This document shows positions 54,190-64,000 of a stretch of DNA of 64,000 nt, in pieces; the first letter of the stretch is position 1; every line of letters starts with the position of its first letter. The DNA is from Paulinella micropora. Its lineage: Eukaryota > Cercozoa > Imbricatea > Euglyphida. Position numbers and translations under genes: made by a program. Under the pieces are notes generated by a model, which had not been told where the DNA came from, did no database searches, and saw nothing but the letters and a program-made list of their open reading frames with translations. The DNA lies in assembly GCA_009731375.1 (NCBI GenBank), contig BJOX01000061.1:676854-740853 (forward strand), written 5' to 3'.

Positions 54190-57100
54190 GATCTCTTCTG
54201 AGGTTGTAGAGTGTTCTAGGTTTTCCGAATCATACTCATCATCCTCTTCTGGGTCTGAGTGTCTGTCTATTTCCCGTCTCTTCATATCAAACTCTTTCCT
54301 CGTCTATGCTGCCTGTTCTGGACTGAAGAACTTATGGGCATCGCCTGAGTGTAACTTACGCAAATATGCGTTCAACGTACCCCCCCTCGCTTCTACCTCA
54401 TGCCAGATTTTCATCAAGTGGGGCATCGATCTCGCTATTGAAAGGGCAAATTGATTGTCGTGATTCTTGGCTAAGTCGAGTATCCCATAATCTATTATGG
54501 CTAAAAGTTTTGAGTAAAACGCGTTCTCTTTGCCGTCTGGGTCGTAACACAATCCCTCTTTCACTACTATCGGTTCTGCTCCCTTCGTCAATGCGTATAG
54601 CAGCCTAGCTATCTCAGTCTTCTCAGGTCTTGGATGTCCTTCGCTATGTCTGTACTCACACTTCCACTTAGCTCTTTCCTTAGCTTTCGTACTTTAAGTG
54701 TTTTTCGCTGCTCTTTTCTCTATGACTTTTTCTCTCGTGGTCAGTGGTGTGCCTGCTGCATGCTACAGAAATACTTCGTTAACAGCCCAAAACACATCTG
54801 TCAACAGTCCGTCTGCTTCAGCCACACTCTCCCCTTCCCTTTTCGTCATTCTCACGATATCTCCTGTTTCATCGTCTATTATACACAGGTTATTCAGCTG
54901 TTCACTTATTCTCTTAAAGTCTTCAAAGCCTATCACCTTTCCGTGTTCTGTGTCTCTTTTACTGCTCTTCCCCACAGGTGTGTCGTGTGTGTGTGTGTCA
55001 CTTGCCTGTTGTGCTTGTGATTCTACATTATCTCCTACTCTATCTAACGGGGACGGACCTTGTGGCAGTAGCGATGGGGGCCAAGACTTCCCTTCTCTTG
55101 TCCCTCCTGCACGCTCAACAGCCTCATTGAATGCAGTCTCCCCTTCAGCTCTAGTCCCGCCGGTCCTTGCCTTGTTTCCTGGCAACACAGCATCATTCCG
55201 TGAAACTGAACCAACTACTTTCTTACCGGGTTTTTCGACACTTTGCTTGTCTTTTTCCCCGATATTTGCGGAACTTAGCGAGTCTTTCTTCCCGGGTTTT
55301 GCCGTATCTTTGAGCGAAACTTGCTGTGCACTCGCCCCCTTTCCTTCCCTCTCCCAGTATGCGTATCAATGACATTTCACTCTCTGATGGATAGTCACGG
55401 GAAGGGCGTGGGCGACGTGATGGGTCTTGTGACAGATCGATAGACGGAGATAGGGGGTCCTGGCGAGCATGATACCCGCACAAATCTGCATAGGCTAGCC
55501 TTTTTGCTTCCTCCCCCGCCTTACCCCAACTCCCCCCCTGTCCAAACTTAACTCCACACTGCTCTCCCTTCCAGTTTAGCCCTTGACAACGAATGGTTAG
55601 TGGGCCTGTTGTGTTGCTCTGAGGAGTGGGTGTAGTGGGATGTGGTGTTTCTTTCTTTCTCTGTCTAGAGTTCTGAGGGGGTGTGCGTGTCGGTTTCTCT
55701 TGTCCTTTCCGTTTCTCTTTCTCTTTTGATTGCGAGGGTTTTGGTTGCAATGGTGAGGGTTGCACGCTTTGCGTGTCTGGTGAGGTTGTGAGGGCAGGAG
55801 TTGTTGTTGTAGAGGTGTCGGGGTGTTGAGCACTAGTGAGAGTGCGTTGTGGAGGGTTGTGGGGTCTGTCTCGGAGTGTGTTTCGAGCCAATGGAGCACT
55901 CGACAGTTCCCCCCCCCCCCCCCCCCCACGGGCTCTAGTGGGTTGTTCCAAGGGTTTGTTGTCACTTTGCTCCGTTTGAGGCTCGCTTTCCTCCTCGCCC
56001 TCTTGCTCAGCTTCACGAGCAATTATTCTTTCCCCACTTTCAATGTTTCCCTCCATTGCATCCTCTCCACCCTCCATAATGACTAGCTCATACTCTTCCG
56101 CTTCAGAGCTGTCTTCCCATCAGACTTATCTCCTTCTCCCTCTTCACCCTCCTCTCCTACTTCTCCTCTCATTAGGGTAACTCCTTTGGCTCCTTTCTTG
56201 CGAAACTTGACTTGCCATTCTTGTCTCTGTGCTTTTCTTTTGAGGAGTTAGAATGAGCGAACTTTGAACTGGTTCATTTGGGGTTTGGCTTGAGTTTGGG
56301 GCAAAAACGCTTAGTGTGTCCAGTTTGATAGCAGTTATAATAATATAGCATGTTGCCATGAGCCACCATTCCTACTCTGAACTATCACCCCCATTACCTT
56401 CACCCGTTTTCCCTTTCCCGTTCTTTGCCCATTTCTTGTGTTTCTATCTCTTTCCTCCTTTCTCTCCTCCCTTTCCCTCTCCTATAGCTAGCAGTAGATT
56501 CGCTCCCTTACCCTCTCTTTCTCTCTCTCCTTCCTACGTTCCTTTCTGGGTCTCTTCTGCTTTGCTTCCCACAACACGTAAATTTCTCTTGCTGACTCTA
56601 CCATGTCATCATGAGTTGGCCTGCTCGCTGCTGCTAATCTATAATGATCATTGAGGTATGCAGGCCCATAGGCCTCATGCTCAGCTAGCTTCTCTAACAA
56701 CCCATTTACTGCTTCCTCTGCCTCAAAAGGCTTCCCTCTCAGGGCCTCTAGCCAGTTCTTCTACAGTAGATGTTGTGTTAGGTACTCATCCATATCCTCT
56801 GTCGGTCTCGGTCTCATCTCTTTAAATGCTTTCTCCTCGATATATCTTGCCGCACCACTTAGATTACAGTATTTTCTTTGACAATGCCGACTTTCTCGAA
56901 CTGGCAATAAAGTTTTACCTTTTTGCTGCGAAGAAATTGTATTACTTTAGATTCCGATAATGCTGTCGTAACAAGAAATTGGAACATTCTGCAGCGATGC
57001 AGATACTTTTCTTTCTTAGCAAGTACACATCCTTGTTGGTTCTTGTCATCGCTCTTTTCTACTTTCTGTTCGCTTTTTCCTCCCAAGCTTTCTTCTCTTC

Positions 57101-57513
57101 CTCTGTGAGATCTTTCCAGTTGGCGGGTTTCTCTGTCTGTGACTTCTGGTCTTGTGGTGTTTGGCTACCTCTCTGTCTCTGTTGTCGTGTTTGTTGTGTC
57201 TCTGTTTCTTCTTCTTCGTCTGATCCCTCAGATGTGTCCACCTCGTGTGGTTCTCTCGGTTCTTCCATTTCTTCTGCTTTTCTCATCCTGTCTCTATCAA
57301 AACCATATTTTATTTTTGCCGCTTTGTGGTCGGAAGTTGAAAAGCATCATGAAACATATCCCCGAGAGTTGTGCTAATACCGTAGGCATACTCCTCTATC
57401 TGATAATAGGAACTCTGCAAATCTTTTTTGTTTCCGCTAAACACAGGTGTGTGAGACATTAATTGTCTCATGCTAATCGCATGGTGCCGAAAATCGTTTC
57501 CCCGGCTGCTCAT
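54190..57513 (-). pseudogene. Copia Gag (copy E2), frameshifted
   Basis: Starts MSSRGNDFRHHAISMRQLMS, HTPVFSGNKKDLQSSYYQIE (57513). A Lys/Glu stretch lies at 57286-57059. Around 56300 an imperfect zinc knuckle reads Y-Y-N-C-YQTGHTKRFC, with Tyr where the first Cys should be. 56077-55223 is Pro/Ser/Thr-rich and contains a C19/G19 run (55909-55927) and the Cys/His mini-domain (C-Q-G-x7-C-GVKFG ... D-L-C-G-Y-H-ARQ, about 55585-55465). 54591-54304 is a helical segment (YSKLLAIIDYGILDLAKNHD). Domain order is like that of the ORF at 41506, so the two are related. Many frame changes. Confidence 0.7.
55909..55927. repeat. C19 homopolymer in copia E2 gag
   Basis: A run of 19 C on the plus strand, read as poly-Gly in the Gag frame. 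The exact length is uncertain by nature. Confidence 0.9.
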
Positions 57514-57527
57514 AACAGTTGATTAGG

Positions 57528-57725
57528 TATTAGACTACTGTTATTAATAAAGCAATCTATGATGGCTACTACACTCTCAACATACAACAACAACTTTAAT
57601 GAGAAAAGGCGCCAACAGACGCGCCACGTAACTTGACTGGCCGGATCATAAGTAATGGCTCTAACGACACCGTTACTCCGATGCGGCCGGTCCATAACTA
57701 TTAATTAATTATTAGTTCCAACACT
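57528..57725 (-). repeat. Copia LTR shared at the E1/E2 border
   Basis: On the minus strand it begins TGTTGGAACT and closely matches the C1 LTR at 25745. The element-strand sequence just before it is CCAGGGGGAG, a polypurine tract, so it acts as the 3' LTR of the copy on its right (E1). Copy E2 Gag begins 15 nt beyond its other end. GGCGCCTTTTCTCATTAAAG carries the likely polyadenylation signal. Confidence 0.85.
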
Positions 57726-58807
57726 CCCCCTGGAACAAAGTAAATTAATATAAGTTACTGTCTCATATTACTATTTTGTGAAACATTAGAAAACACAAAC
57801 TCAAAACATATTCTCTTACCCTCACTCTCTCCGAGAAATATTGTTGGGGTTGGCTACCCTCCTATCAACAGCGAGTACGTATCAGCTAGAGTACGTACAA
57901 GGCACCGCACCTGTGGTATATTCGGGCCTACCCAACGAGAAGAGGATTAACGCCCTATTCTTCTTACCTCGCAAATGAGTAAGAGAAATATGTGAAAATT
58001 ACATACATATGGATCATATAAGAAGACAGAGTTATGATAATAACTTTGGAAGAAGTAGTAACATAAATATGTGACAAATATATGAGAAATATATATGTGT
58101 TTGTATAATATATATCCACATATGATCATATCATGAAAACTAAAATTTTGGAAGCGCTTCCCGTAAGGGGTTATATAAAAGTAGCAAAAATAATATAATA
58201 TATGTGAACAAAGACACGATATCTGTATTTATCAGCCTGTCTGGTACATCCGGCTGGTCTGACGTACTTCCGCGTTGTTCCACACTCCCGTGTGGCACGT
58301 TCACCAACCAGCCGGACTCCATGTCGGCTTCTTATAGATTTTTATGTATATAGTGTTAAAAGAATTATAACATTTAAGCAATACAATCGATAAGGTAGTG
58401 CGTGTTTCCGAGCTTACACTAACACGGAAACACGCACGTACTTAGCAAGTTTTCGGGGCCCGACTCGAACTTCGCTGCGGCGCTTCTCATCCTCCTCCTC
58501 AGCTTTGTAGAATTGTGCGACTGAATGATTATCACGACTTAACAAGTGGAGGGGGGAAGGAAGAGAAAGGTGAAAGTCCAGATATCTTCCATCTTGAATC
58601 ACTACCGCGCGTCAAACTATTCTAGGTTGACGCTCGGCAGCTTTTCAACCGCTCTGGTAACAATGGGTCCACCCGCTCAAATCGCCTATATCACTCCCCT
58701 CGATATACAGTATGCGAGAAATATAATATACCAGGATTAATACAATCCGCTTCCGAGAATATAATTATAGACGATCATAGCGTGAATATTTATGTGGGAC
58801 CCTGTAC
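57726..58807 (-). other. 3' untranslated region of copia E1
   Basis: Between the RNase H stop and the 3' LTR. AT-rich, with no supported ORF. It ends in the polypurine tract (plus-strand CTCCCCCTGG at 57726-57735). Confidence 0.6.
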
Positions 58808-59393
58808 TTACAACGCGATTTTAACACCAAACTTTGCGAGAAATTCTTTCACCGACTTCACCGAGATTTGGTCAGTCAGATAATTGAATTTTTCGTACGT
58901 GAAATTTATTTTGGTAAATAAATCCGCGATGTTTTCCTCCGTCGGTACCCGGAACAATTTGACAACTCCCTCCTTAACCAACTTTTCGAGCAGGTGGTAC
59001 CTGACATCGATATGTTTGGTTCGGGACTCCCCTAACCCCCTTTCTGAGAGGATGATAGTCCCCTCATTGTCTTCGAACAAGGGGGTGAAACCTCTTATAG
59101 GCAACCGATGTCGCGGAGAGACTGCCAGCAAGCAACTCCCTTACCGCTTCATTAGCAGATACGGTCTCCGACTCAAGGGTAGATTGAGCAATTACAGTTT
59201 GAAGTTTAGAGAACCATGCTACCGGTGCCCCGTTGAAGAGAAAGATGTACCCAGAACGGGACTTCCTTGTAACCTTTTCTCCTGCAAAATCTGAGTCGAC
59301 GTATCCCACGAGGGGGTGTTCGTTTTTCGACATTGGCGATAACGGGGACATTGAAAGCATTGATTTCTGTGGCTTCACGAGAGTAAAGCTCAA
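58808..59393 (-). pseudogene. Copia RNase H (copy E1)
   Basis: 59393-59064: HPLVGYVDSDFAGEKVTRKS, GYIFLFNGAPVAWFSKLQTV and AQSTLESETVSANEAVRELL hold the Asp and Glu positions of copia RNase H. A frameshift near 59100 leads to 59131-58808: PLFEDNEGTIILSERGLGES, RTKHIDVRYHLLEKLVKEGV and EENIADLFTKI, the conserved copia C terminus. Closely matches 62925-63589 on the other strand. Confidence 0.85.
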
Positions 59394-60490
59394 GTGCCTT
59401 TTCTGCGGCTGATGGTCCTTTGGCCGGTCTCCATGAATTGGGGGTTTTGGTTATAGAGAACCCTTCCGTCAACATCTTGACTAGCCTCTTATCACTCCGT
59501 TTGAAATATAGGGCTCTCGGGGTCAGTAACCACAGGAACATGCGGTGAACCATGGTATAAGATATCTCAGGGGATGGGACTTGTTGCTTTGCAGCTATAC
59601 TCAGGGGACAGATCAGGAGAGGTCGGGTGTGGACAGCGAGGAAGATAAGCATGCCGATCAAACATCTAAGGTCGTATTTGAGCAGGCGATGGCCAACTTT
59701 CAGGGGGGCAGGGTTTTCTGAGGTGAAAGGGGTTTTAGCGGGAATCTCCCATATAATCTAGCTCGTCTAAAATGAGAAGCTCATATTTTCGTTGATGTAA
59801 TAAAATCCCTTTCTCAGATTGGACAATCTGAATGTTCTTGAATTCCGTGGCCTTCCCTAAGTTTTTACACCTGAAACCATGTTTCTTTATGCTCTCTACG
59901 AGACTTACATGTTTGGACTCATCAGCAGCGTGCAAGCCATCATCTACGTAAAAAAAGAGGAGCTGCGTACTTATGGGGTCCTTGGCATGTTTGATAAAAG
60001 AAGCCCGGTCAAAGGAGAAAGTAATAAAAGCTTGCTTCCCGACTAACTCCTTTAGCATCAAATCATACCATAATCTCCCTCCTCAGGATGACCATAAAGG
60101 GCCTTCCGGAGAAGCCAAAACAAAACCTTCTCTCTCAAAACCCGGGGGGGGGGGGGGGGTTTAAAAANNNNNNNNNNGCGTGTAAGTATGCGGTGGTAAA
60201 GTCAATTAACCACAAGTCTATACCGAAGCAGGCAGCATAGGCAGATAAGAAAGATAGTGCGATGGTGAGCGGTAGGTGATTATGTACGTTTGGGATCATA
60301 TTGCAATCCCGCTTTCAGGATATCCCCCCTTAGGGTGATTCTAGCTTTATGATATTCGTCGCTCGTTCCTTGTTGCTTAACAGTGTCTATCCATTTCAGA
60401 GGAATGATAGGGGTGCCTGACTTTCTCGCCTCGCTCTCTTTCCTCCATTCGAAAGCTTTGAGCTCCTCTTGCTGTCTGACTTCTGTCTCT
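59206..60490 (-). pseudogene. Copia reverse transcriptase (copy E1)
   Basis: From about 60480: a basic start and a KARITLRGDI-type segment, then a 10-N gap (60168-60177) next to a G16 run (60144-60159). 60061-59735 carries FDRASFIKHAK and motif C LLFFYVDDGLHAADESKHVS, then FRCKNLGKATEFKNIQIVQS. 59661-59206 continues with IGMLIFLAVHTRPLLICPLS. Frames change at least twice. The upstream side joins Gag sequence directly instead of integrase. Confidence 0.8.
60144..60177. repeat. G16 homopolymer and 10-N gap
   Basis: A G16 run, TTTAAAAA, then ten N, inside copia RT. The bases flanking the gap fit RT homology poorly and may be low-quality consensus. Confidence 0.9.
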
Positions 60491-60499
60491 CTTGCTTGT

Positions 60500-62017
60500 C
60501 ATCATAATTGCCATGTGGTGAATCCCCAACTCACCATCTACTTCTGATTCTTCTTCAGACTCAGAAGGAGATTGGTTAGTTGGGAATTCATCTTCTTCTT
60601 CACTTTCAGAGTGGGAGGGTGAGTTAGAGGAGTCAGATGATTCAGCGTTTAAGCTTATCATTTTCTTCTTTTTAATGAAGTCTGCTGCTTTCAGCTTTCG
60701 TCCCTCTCCTCTGCTGCCTTCCTTCTTCTTCTTCTTTGCTCCTTCTTCTTCTTTCTTTTTGTGTCTGTCTGTCTTCTCATTGTGACTGTCCTCTCTCGTC
60801 TCCTTCCCACACACCTTCTCAGAGATCCTAGTTCTCCTTCTTATGGGGCATTTCAAGGGACCATGTCCGTCCTTGGGACAGTCTTTGAGTTGACATCTGA
60901 CAAGACAGAAAGCAATCTTATGGTCAGGGGACAGACAGTTCCAACAAATACTGTCCTCCCCCTCACCATAAGCCTGTGATGACTTGCTCTTCTTCTTGCC
61001 CGGAGTTATTCCTGCTTCTGTGTTGATAGTGATAGGGTCGCTCTTAGAGCTACCAGATCCGTAGAGTTTACGCATTCTAGTTTCTGATACATTGCTCTGA
61101 GCTAACTGCTCTACTACCTTGATGAATTCCGGCAGCTTAGGTCTTTGAGTAGGTAAGAGAGGACACCAAGTGTTACGATAGTAGGCTTGGTAGACAGGTA
61201 GGTGTTTTAATTTCTTCATGATCATGCCTGTCTTCATCATCTCTGGTATCACTCCATCGTTTTGATAGTCGTGAGATAGTCAGCTAGCCAGCTACTCACC
61301 TCACTAACCTTCTTAGGGTACGAGTGGTATAGCTTTTCCTGGTCCTCTTCAAACCTTATGAGGTCAAGACATCCATAATTTTTTTGAGGGCGAGGAAACA
61401 CTTTACGCCGTCCGTATCCCCCTGCCTCATTATAGTCATCACCTTCCTATCGTGAGCACATGATTGAAGTAGAAAGGCATAGAGTAATCTGTTTAGCTTA
61501 GCTTCTTTCTCTTTTGTGTAATATCTGGCTCCCAATTGTAATGCAAATAGCGGTGACGGCTTACTCCCCCTCGTCAACACTGGTATTTTAGATTTTTGGT
61601 CCGTAGGTATAGCAGTGGCGGGGGCAGAGGCAGTTTTTGCACTTGCAGTTTCTTGACCTCTTCTTTCTTTCCCTTGTCTTTCTCCTCTACCTTTACTACT
61701 ACTGTCTCTTCTTCGTCCTCTTCTTCTTCCTCTTCCTTTGCATGTGATTTGAAGGGTGCATCTGAAGGGGAATCAGGTCGTACAGGTAGTTGTATAGGTT
61801 TAGCTAAGGGATGAGTCTCAAAGCCCGGAATTATGGAAAGGATTTCTGGGTGTGTGACACCTATTACTGATGTAAAGGTGTACTCAAACAGCTCCCATTC
61901 CTTTCCATGATTGAACTTTGGAGGGTCTAGCCTCATTTTTACTAAGTCAGAACCTTGATACGCCATATTGTTCGGGCGTACCAAGGGCGGAAGGTAGGAG
62001 GGAGGCTCGACTACCAA
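60500..62017 (-). pseudogene. Copia Gag (copy E1)
   Basis: 62017 start: MVVEPPSYLPPLVRPNNMAY, then VKMRLDPPKFNHGKEWELFE, comparable to FKVDPPPFNSRDPDWDNWEY of C1. 61580-61356 holds KLNRLLYAFLLQSCAHDRKV and TDGVKCFLALKK. 61252-60500 holds the zinc knuckle CWNCLSPDHKIAFC, CQLKDCPKDGHGPLKC, then a Lys-rich and an acidic Ser-rich tail. Frames change twice. It ends at GIHHMAIMM and is replaced by RT sequence. Confidence 0.75.
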
Positions 62018-62083
62018 TGTTGCTTTCTCTGTGAGTAAAGAAGCGAGATAGAGTTAGGAAACGATTAGTTATACTAATGACTA

Positions 62084-62250
62084 AGTGGCAGCCTTCCACA
62101 CAATCCACTTAGTGTGACTGGTGGTAGCCTTCCGCACACACACCAGACTGGTGGTAGCCTTCCGCACACACACCAGATTTAAATATTTGGTGACAGCCTT
62201 CCGCACGTACACCTGTTTGTATTTTCGGTGGCAGCCTTCCGCACGCCCCG
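62084..62250 (-). repeat. Five tandem hairpin units in copia E1 leader
   Basis: On the element strand each unit has the constant core TGYGGAAGGCT, flanked by inverted arms that differ from unit to unit: CTAAGTGG/CCACTTAG, CTGGTG/CACCAG (twice), GGTG/CACC with outer AAATA/TATTT, and a weak CGG/CCG. Both arms change together while the loop stays the same. It lies between the PBS and the Gag ATG. Confidence 0.8.
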
Positions 62251-62302
62251 ATAGTACGTAATAAGTAAATAAAGTCTACTAGACCTAACGTTCACGCTGC
62301 AA

Positions 62303-62314
62303 GGCTCTATAACC
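62303..62314 (-). promoter_or_regulatory. Primer-binding-site candidate of copia E1
   Basis: On the element strand, directly after the LTR, GGTTATAGAGCC. It is similar to the sequence after the C1 LTR and to the initiator-Met-type PBS common in copia elements. It lacks a clean TGG start. Confidence 0.4.
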
Positions 62315-62507
62315 TGTGAGACTAACTTAATAATCTGCCGTATACTTGCTGTGTCCTACATGTACAGTAGATACTTTATTGAGAAAAGGGCGCCAAGGGA
62401 CGGCCCAATTATATACTAGGCCGGACATACGTAATGGCTCTAACGACACACATTACATATGCCGGCCCATACTGACTATCCGGTTACTTATATTAATAGG
62501 TCTAACA
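62315..62507 (-). repeat. 5' LTR of copia E1
   Basis: Begins TGTTAGACCT and ends near CACA on the minus strand. It shares TTAGAGCCATTAC.TATG and GGCGCCCTTTTCTCAATAAAG with the other two copia LTRs but is otherwise well diverged. Confidence 0.8.
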
Positions 62508-62904
62508 CTAAGCGCCACAGCCTCCAAACCGCCAAAGCTTTGAACTACTTTACCGTTACACTAAGAATAATATATGTAAAAAATAATTCATTGCCATTGG
62601 GGTGGGCCGGTATGAGTAAATACATTATTATCTATGTGCCTGCTACTGGATGCCGGCCGGCATCCGTTATAATCACTCTCAAATCATCTTCAAAAAAAAA
62701 ATAATACAATAATCATCGAGTCATGATCATGATATCAGACTGAGCATCTTAACGATAGGCGAAAACCTTTACCGTTGATAAGTCACTATTTTTGACCGGT
62801 TCATCAGATTCTCCTCTGCACGAGGTTTCGACTTCACTAACTCGAGTTTTCGATTCCGTTCAGCCTTTAAATTATTTCAAACGAGATTAAGTCAAAGATC
62901 CTTT
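62508..62904. other. Spacer between copia E1 and the last fragment
   Basis: AT-rich with no ORF supported. It holds a short palindromic GATGCCGGCCGGCATC at about 62648-62663. Confidence 0.4.
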
Positions 62905-63591
62905 TAGAAAAGCCGGATTAACCATTGCCTTTTCCCCCCATATACTACCTTTTCCCCCGATTTCCCGTGAAACACGCCCGGAGAACCAAGCATAAAAGTA
63001 CTCGAAGCGAGGCTATGGACATCAACGACTTCTGCGTCCCCGTGATAGCTAGTATAGAGAAGCTGGTCGATGAGCACCCACTTGTCGGGTACGTCGACTC
63101 AGACTTCGCAGGGGAGAAAGCCACGAGAAAATCCCGCTCTGGATATATCTTCCTCTTCAATGGGGCAGCTGTTGCTTGGTTTTCCAAACTCCAGACTGTC
63201 ATAGCACAGTCAACCATCGAGTCAGAGACCGTATGGGCTAACGAAGCGGTCAGGGAGCTATTTGCCCTGAGACAGATCCTCCGTGATATAGGATTACCCC
63301 AAAAGGTTTTACCCCCTTATTCGAAGATGATGAGGGGACCGTCATCTTGTCGGAAAGAGGATTGGGGGAGTCACGGACCAAACATATCGACGTAAGATAC
63401 CACTTACTCGAAAGGTTGGTCAAAAGGGGAGCTGTAAAATTATTCCGGGTACCAACGGAGGATAATATCGCAGACTTATTTACCAAAATAAATTTCACGT
63501 ACGAGAAATTCAATTACTTGGCCGATCAAATCTCGGTGAAGTTGGTGAAGGAATTTCTCGCTAAGTTCGGAAAGGAACTCAAGTTTTGAGC
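62905..63591 (+). pseudogene. Copia RNase H fragment, plus strand
   Basis: 62925-63395: EAMDINDFCVPVIASIEKLV, HPLVGYVDSDFAGEKATRKS, GYIFLFNGAAVAWFSKLQTV, ESETVWANEAVRELFALRQI. A frameshift near 63330 leads to 63341-63591: ILSERGLGESRTKHIDVRYH, FRVPTEDNIADLFTKINFTY, then the stop at 63589. It is nearly the same as the RNase H at 58808-59393. The upstream RT part is missing, so it is a 3' fragment of another copy. Confidence 0.85.
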
Positions 63592-64000
63592 ACCGGATAT
63601 TTTACGTGGTGTAAAGTATATTATATTCGTTTTCAATTGCGCTCCCGGATGTGGCTTATATTAAGTTTTGTAATTTTCCGCATACTTTATTTTGAGGGGG
63701 GTGATATAGGTGAATTGGCGACGGTCCGCCGGGCACTGGACTTCACGCGATACTTCGCAAACGCGCATACGTTGGGACTTTCACCTGCGTTCTCCCCCCT
63801 TCCGTTGTGTACTAACAGTAATAGTGATAATCTCGATCAGTCCACGGGGGAGGAGAAGATACTAGTTCGAGTTCCAAAGATGGATCTGCGCTGTGTCCCA
63901 GTGGTGATCTGATGGCCCCGATGCCGAGTACGTTCGTGTTCCCGGGTTAGCATAGAGCCCCGGAACCTGAACTGCGCTCCACGGATAAATCTCCCCGACT
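63592..64000 (+). other. 3' untranslated part of the last copia fragment
   Basis: Follows the RNase H stop. It ends at the window edge before any recognisable LTR. No ORF is supported. Confidence 0.4.

Larger units (their letters stand above)
51475..57527 (-). mobile_element. Ty1/copia element (copy E2), Gag to start of RT, degenerate
   Basis: Minus strand: Gag (57513-54190), protease (54187-53547), integrase (53468-52020) and only the first part of RT (51960-51475), ending after RLALRGDMLEPGVSYNPDQL and VPCAAHRSLL. The 3' half of RT, RNase H and the 3' LTR are missing. Its Gag ATG at 57513 lies only about 15 nt from the LTR at 57528-57725, so its own leader is not visible. Confidence 0.85.
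57528..62507 (-). mobile_element. Copia element (copy E1), chimeric and internally deleted
   Basis: Minus strand: 5' LTR (62315-62507), leader with tandem hairpins, Gag (62017 to about 60500), then directly RT (from about 60490), RNase H (59393-58808), a 3' untranslated region, a polypurine tract and the 3' LTR (57528-57725). Protease and integrase are absent. The two LTRs are clearly diverged from each other, while the 3' LTR is close to that of C1, so the two halves likely come from different copies. Confidence 0.85.

Overview
This is a eukaryotic nuclear window. It has spliceosomal GT-AG introns, an AATAAA polyadenylation signal, kilobase-scale microsatellites, several classes of retrotransposon, a MITE, a piggyBac-like transposase remnant and a tRNA-like SINE. 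Nothing bacterial or organellar is visible. The species cannot be fixed from the sequence. An amoebozoan slime mould such as Physarum (known for copia-type repeats and pyrimidine-biased introns) is one possibility; a repeat-rich alga or other protist is equally open. The assembly has five N gaps (22524-23168, 24703-24712, 48614-49355, 51081-51090, 60168-60177).

Layout. 1-1847: trinucleotide arrays and a pyrimidine-rich stretch. 1848-8976: a decayed tyrosine-recombinase retroelement (PAT/Ngaro/DIRS type) on the minus strand, with gag, RT, RNase H and recombinase remnants, split direct repeats and a readable empty site. 9255-12656: the best host gene, seven exons on the plus strand, encoding a 228-residue lysine-rich protein made of two 85-residue repeats; its fourth intron is 2.2 kb of almost pure sense-strand pyrimidine. 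12846-14195: another pyrimidine tract, abutting a copia RT/RNase H fragment (14196-15160). 15607-25735: a young Ty3/gypsy element on the minus strand with 218-bp LTRs, an ATTA target duplication, and a MITE inside it.

25745-32235: a plus-strand Ty1/copia element, broken in RT. 32232-38564: 6.3 kb of non-coding, C-rich sequence between 95-bp direct repeats. 39132-41118: an unrecognised minus-strand gene whose two short introns each carry an AT-rich palindrome. 41506-44838: a long intact copia Gag-protease ORF, joined tail to tail with a minus-strand copia IN-RT fragment (44845-47203), which is followed by a piggyBac remnant (about 47220-48390). 49384-49622: a SINE flanked by AAT arrays. 49810-50960: a CT array. 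51475-57725 and 57528-62507: two minus-strand copia copies meeting at one LTR; the second lacks protease and integrase and has LTRs from two different subfamilies. 62905-63591: a plus-strand copia RNase H fragment.

Almost all coding capacity is mobile-element derived. Within each element the parts follow the usual logic: Gag packages the RNA, protease matures the polyprotein, RT and RNase H copy it, and integrase or tyrosine recombinase inserts it. The observations most worth a second look are: tandem hairpins with a constant loop and covarying stems in one copia leader; a Cys/His mini-domain shared by three copia Gag lineages; palindrome-bearing short introns in the unknown gene; and the internally duplicated host gene with its pyrimidine intron.
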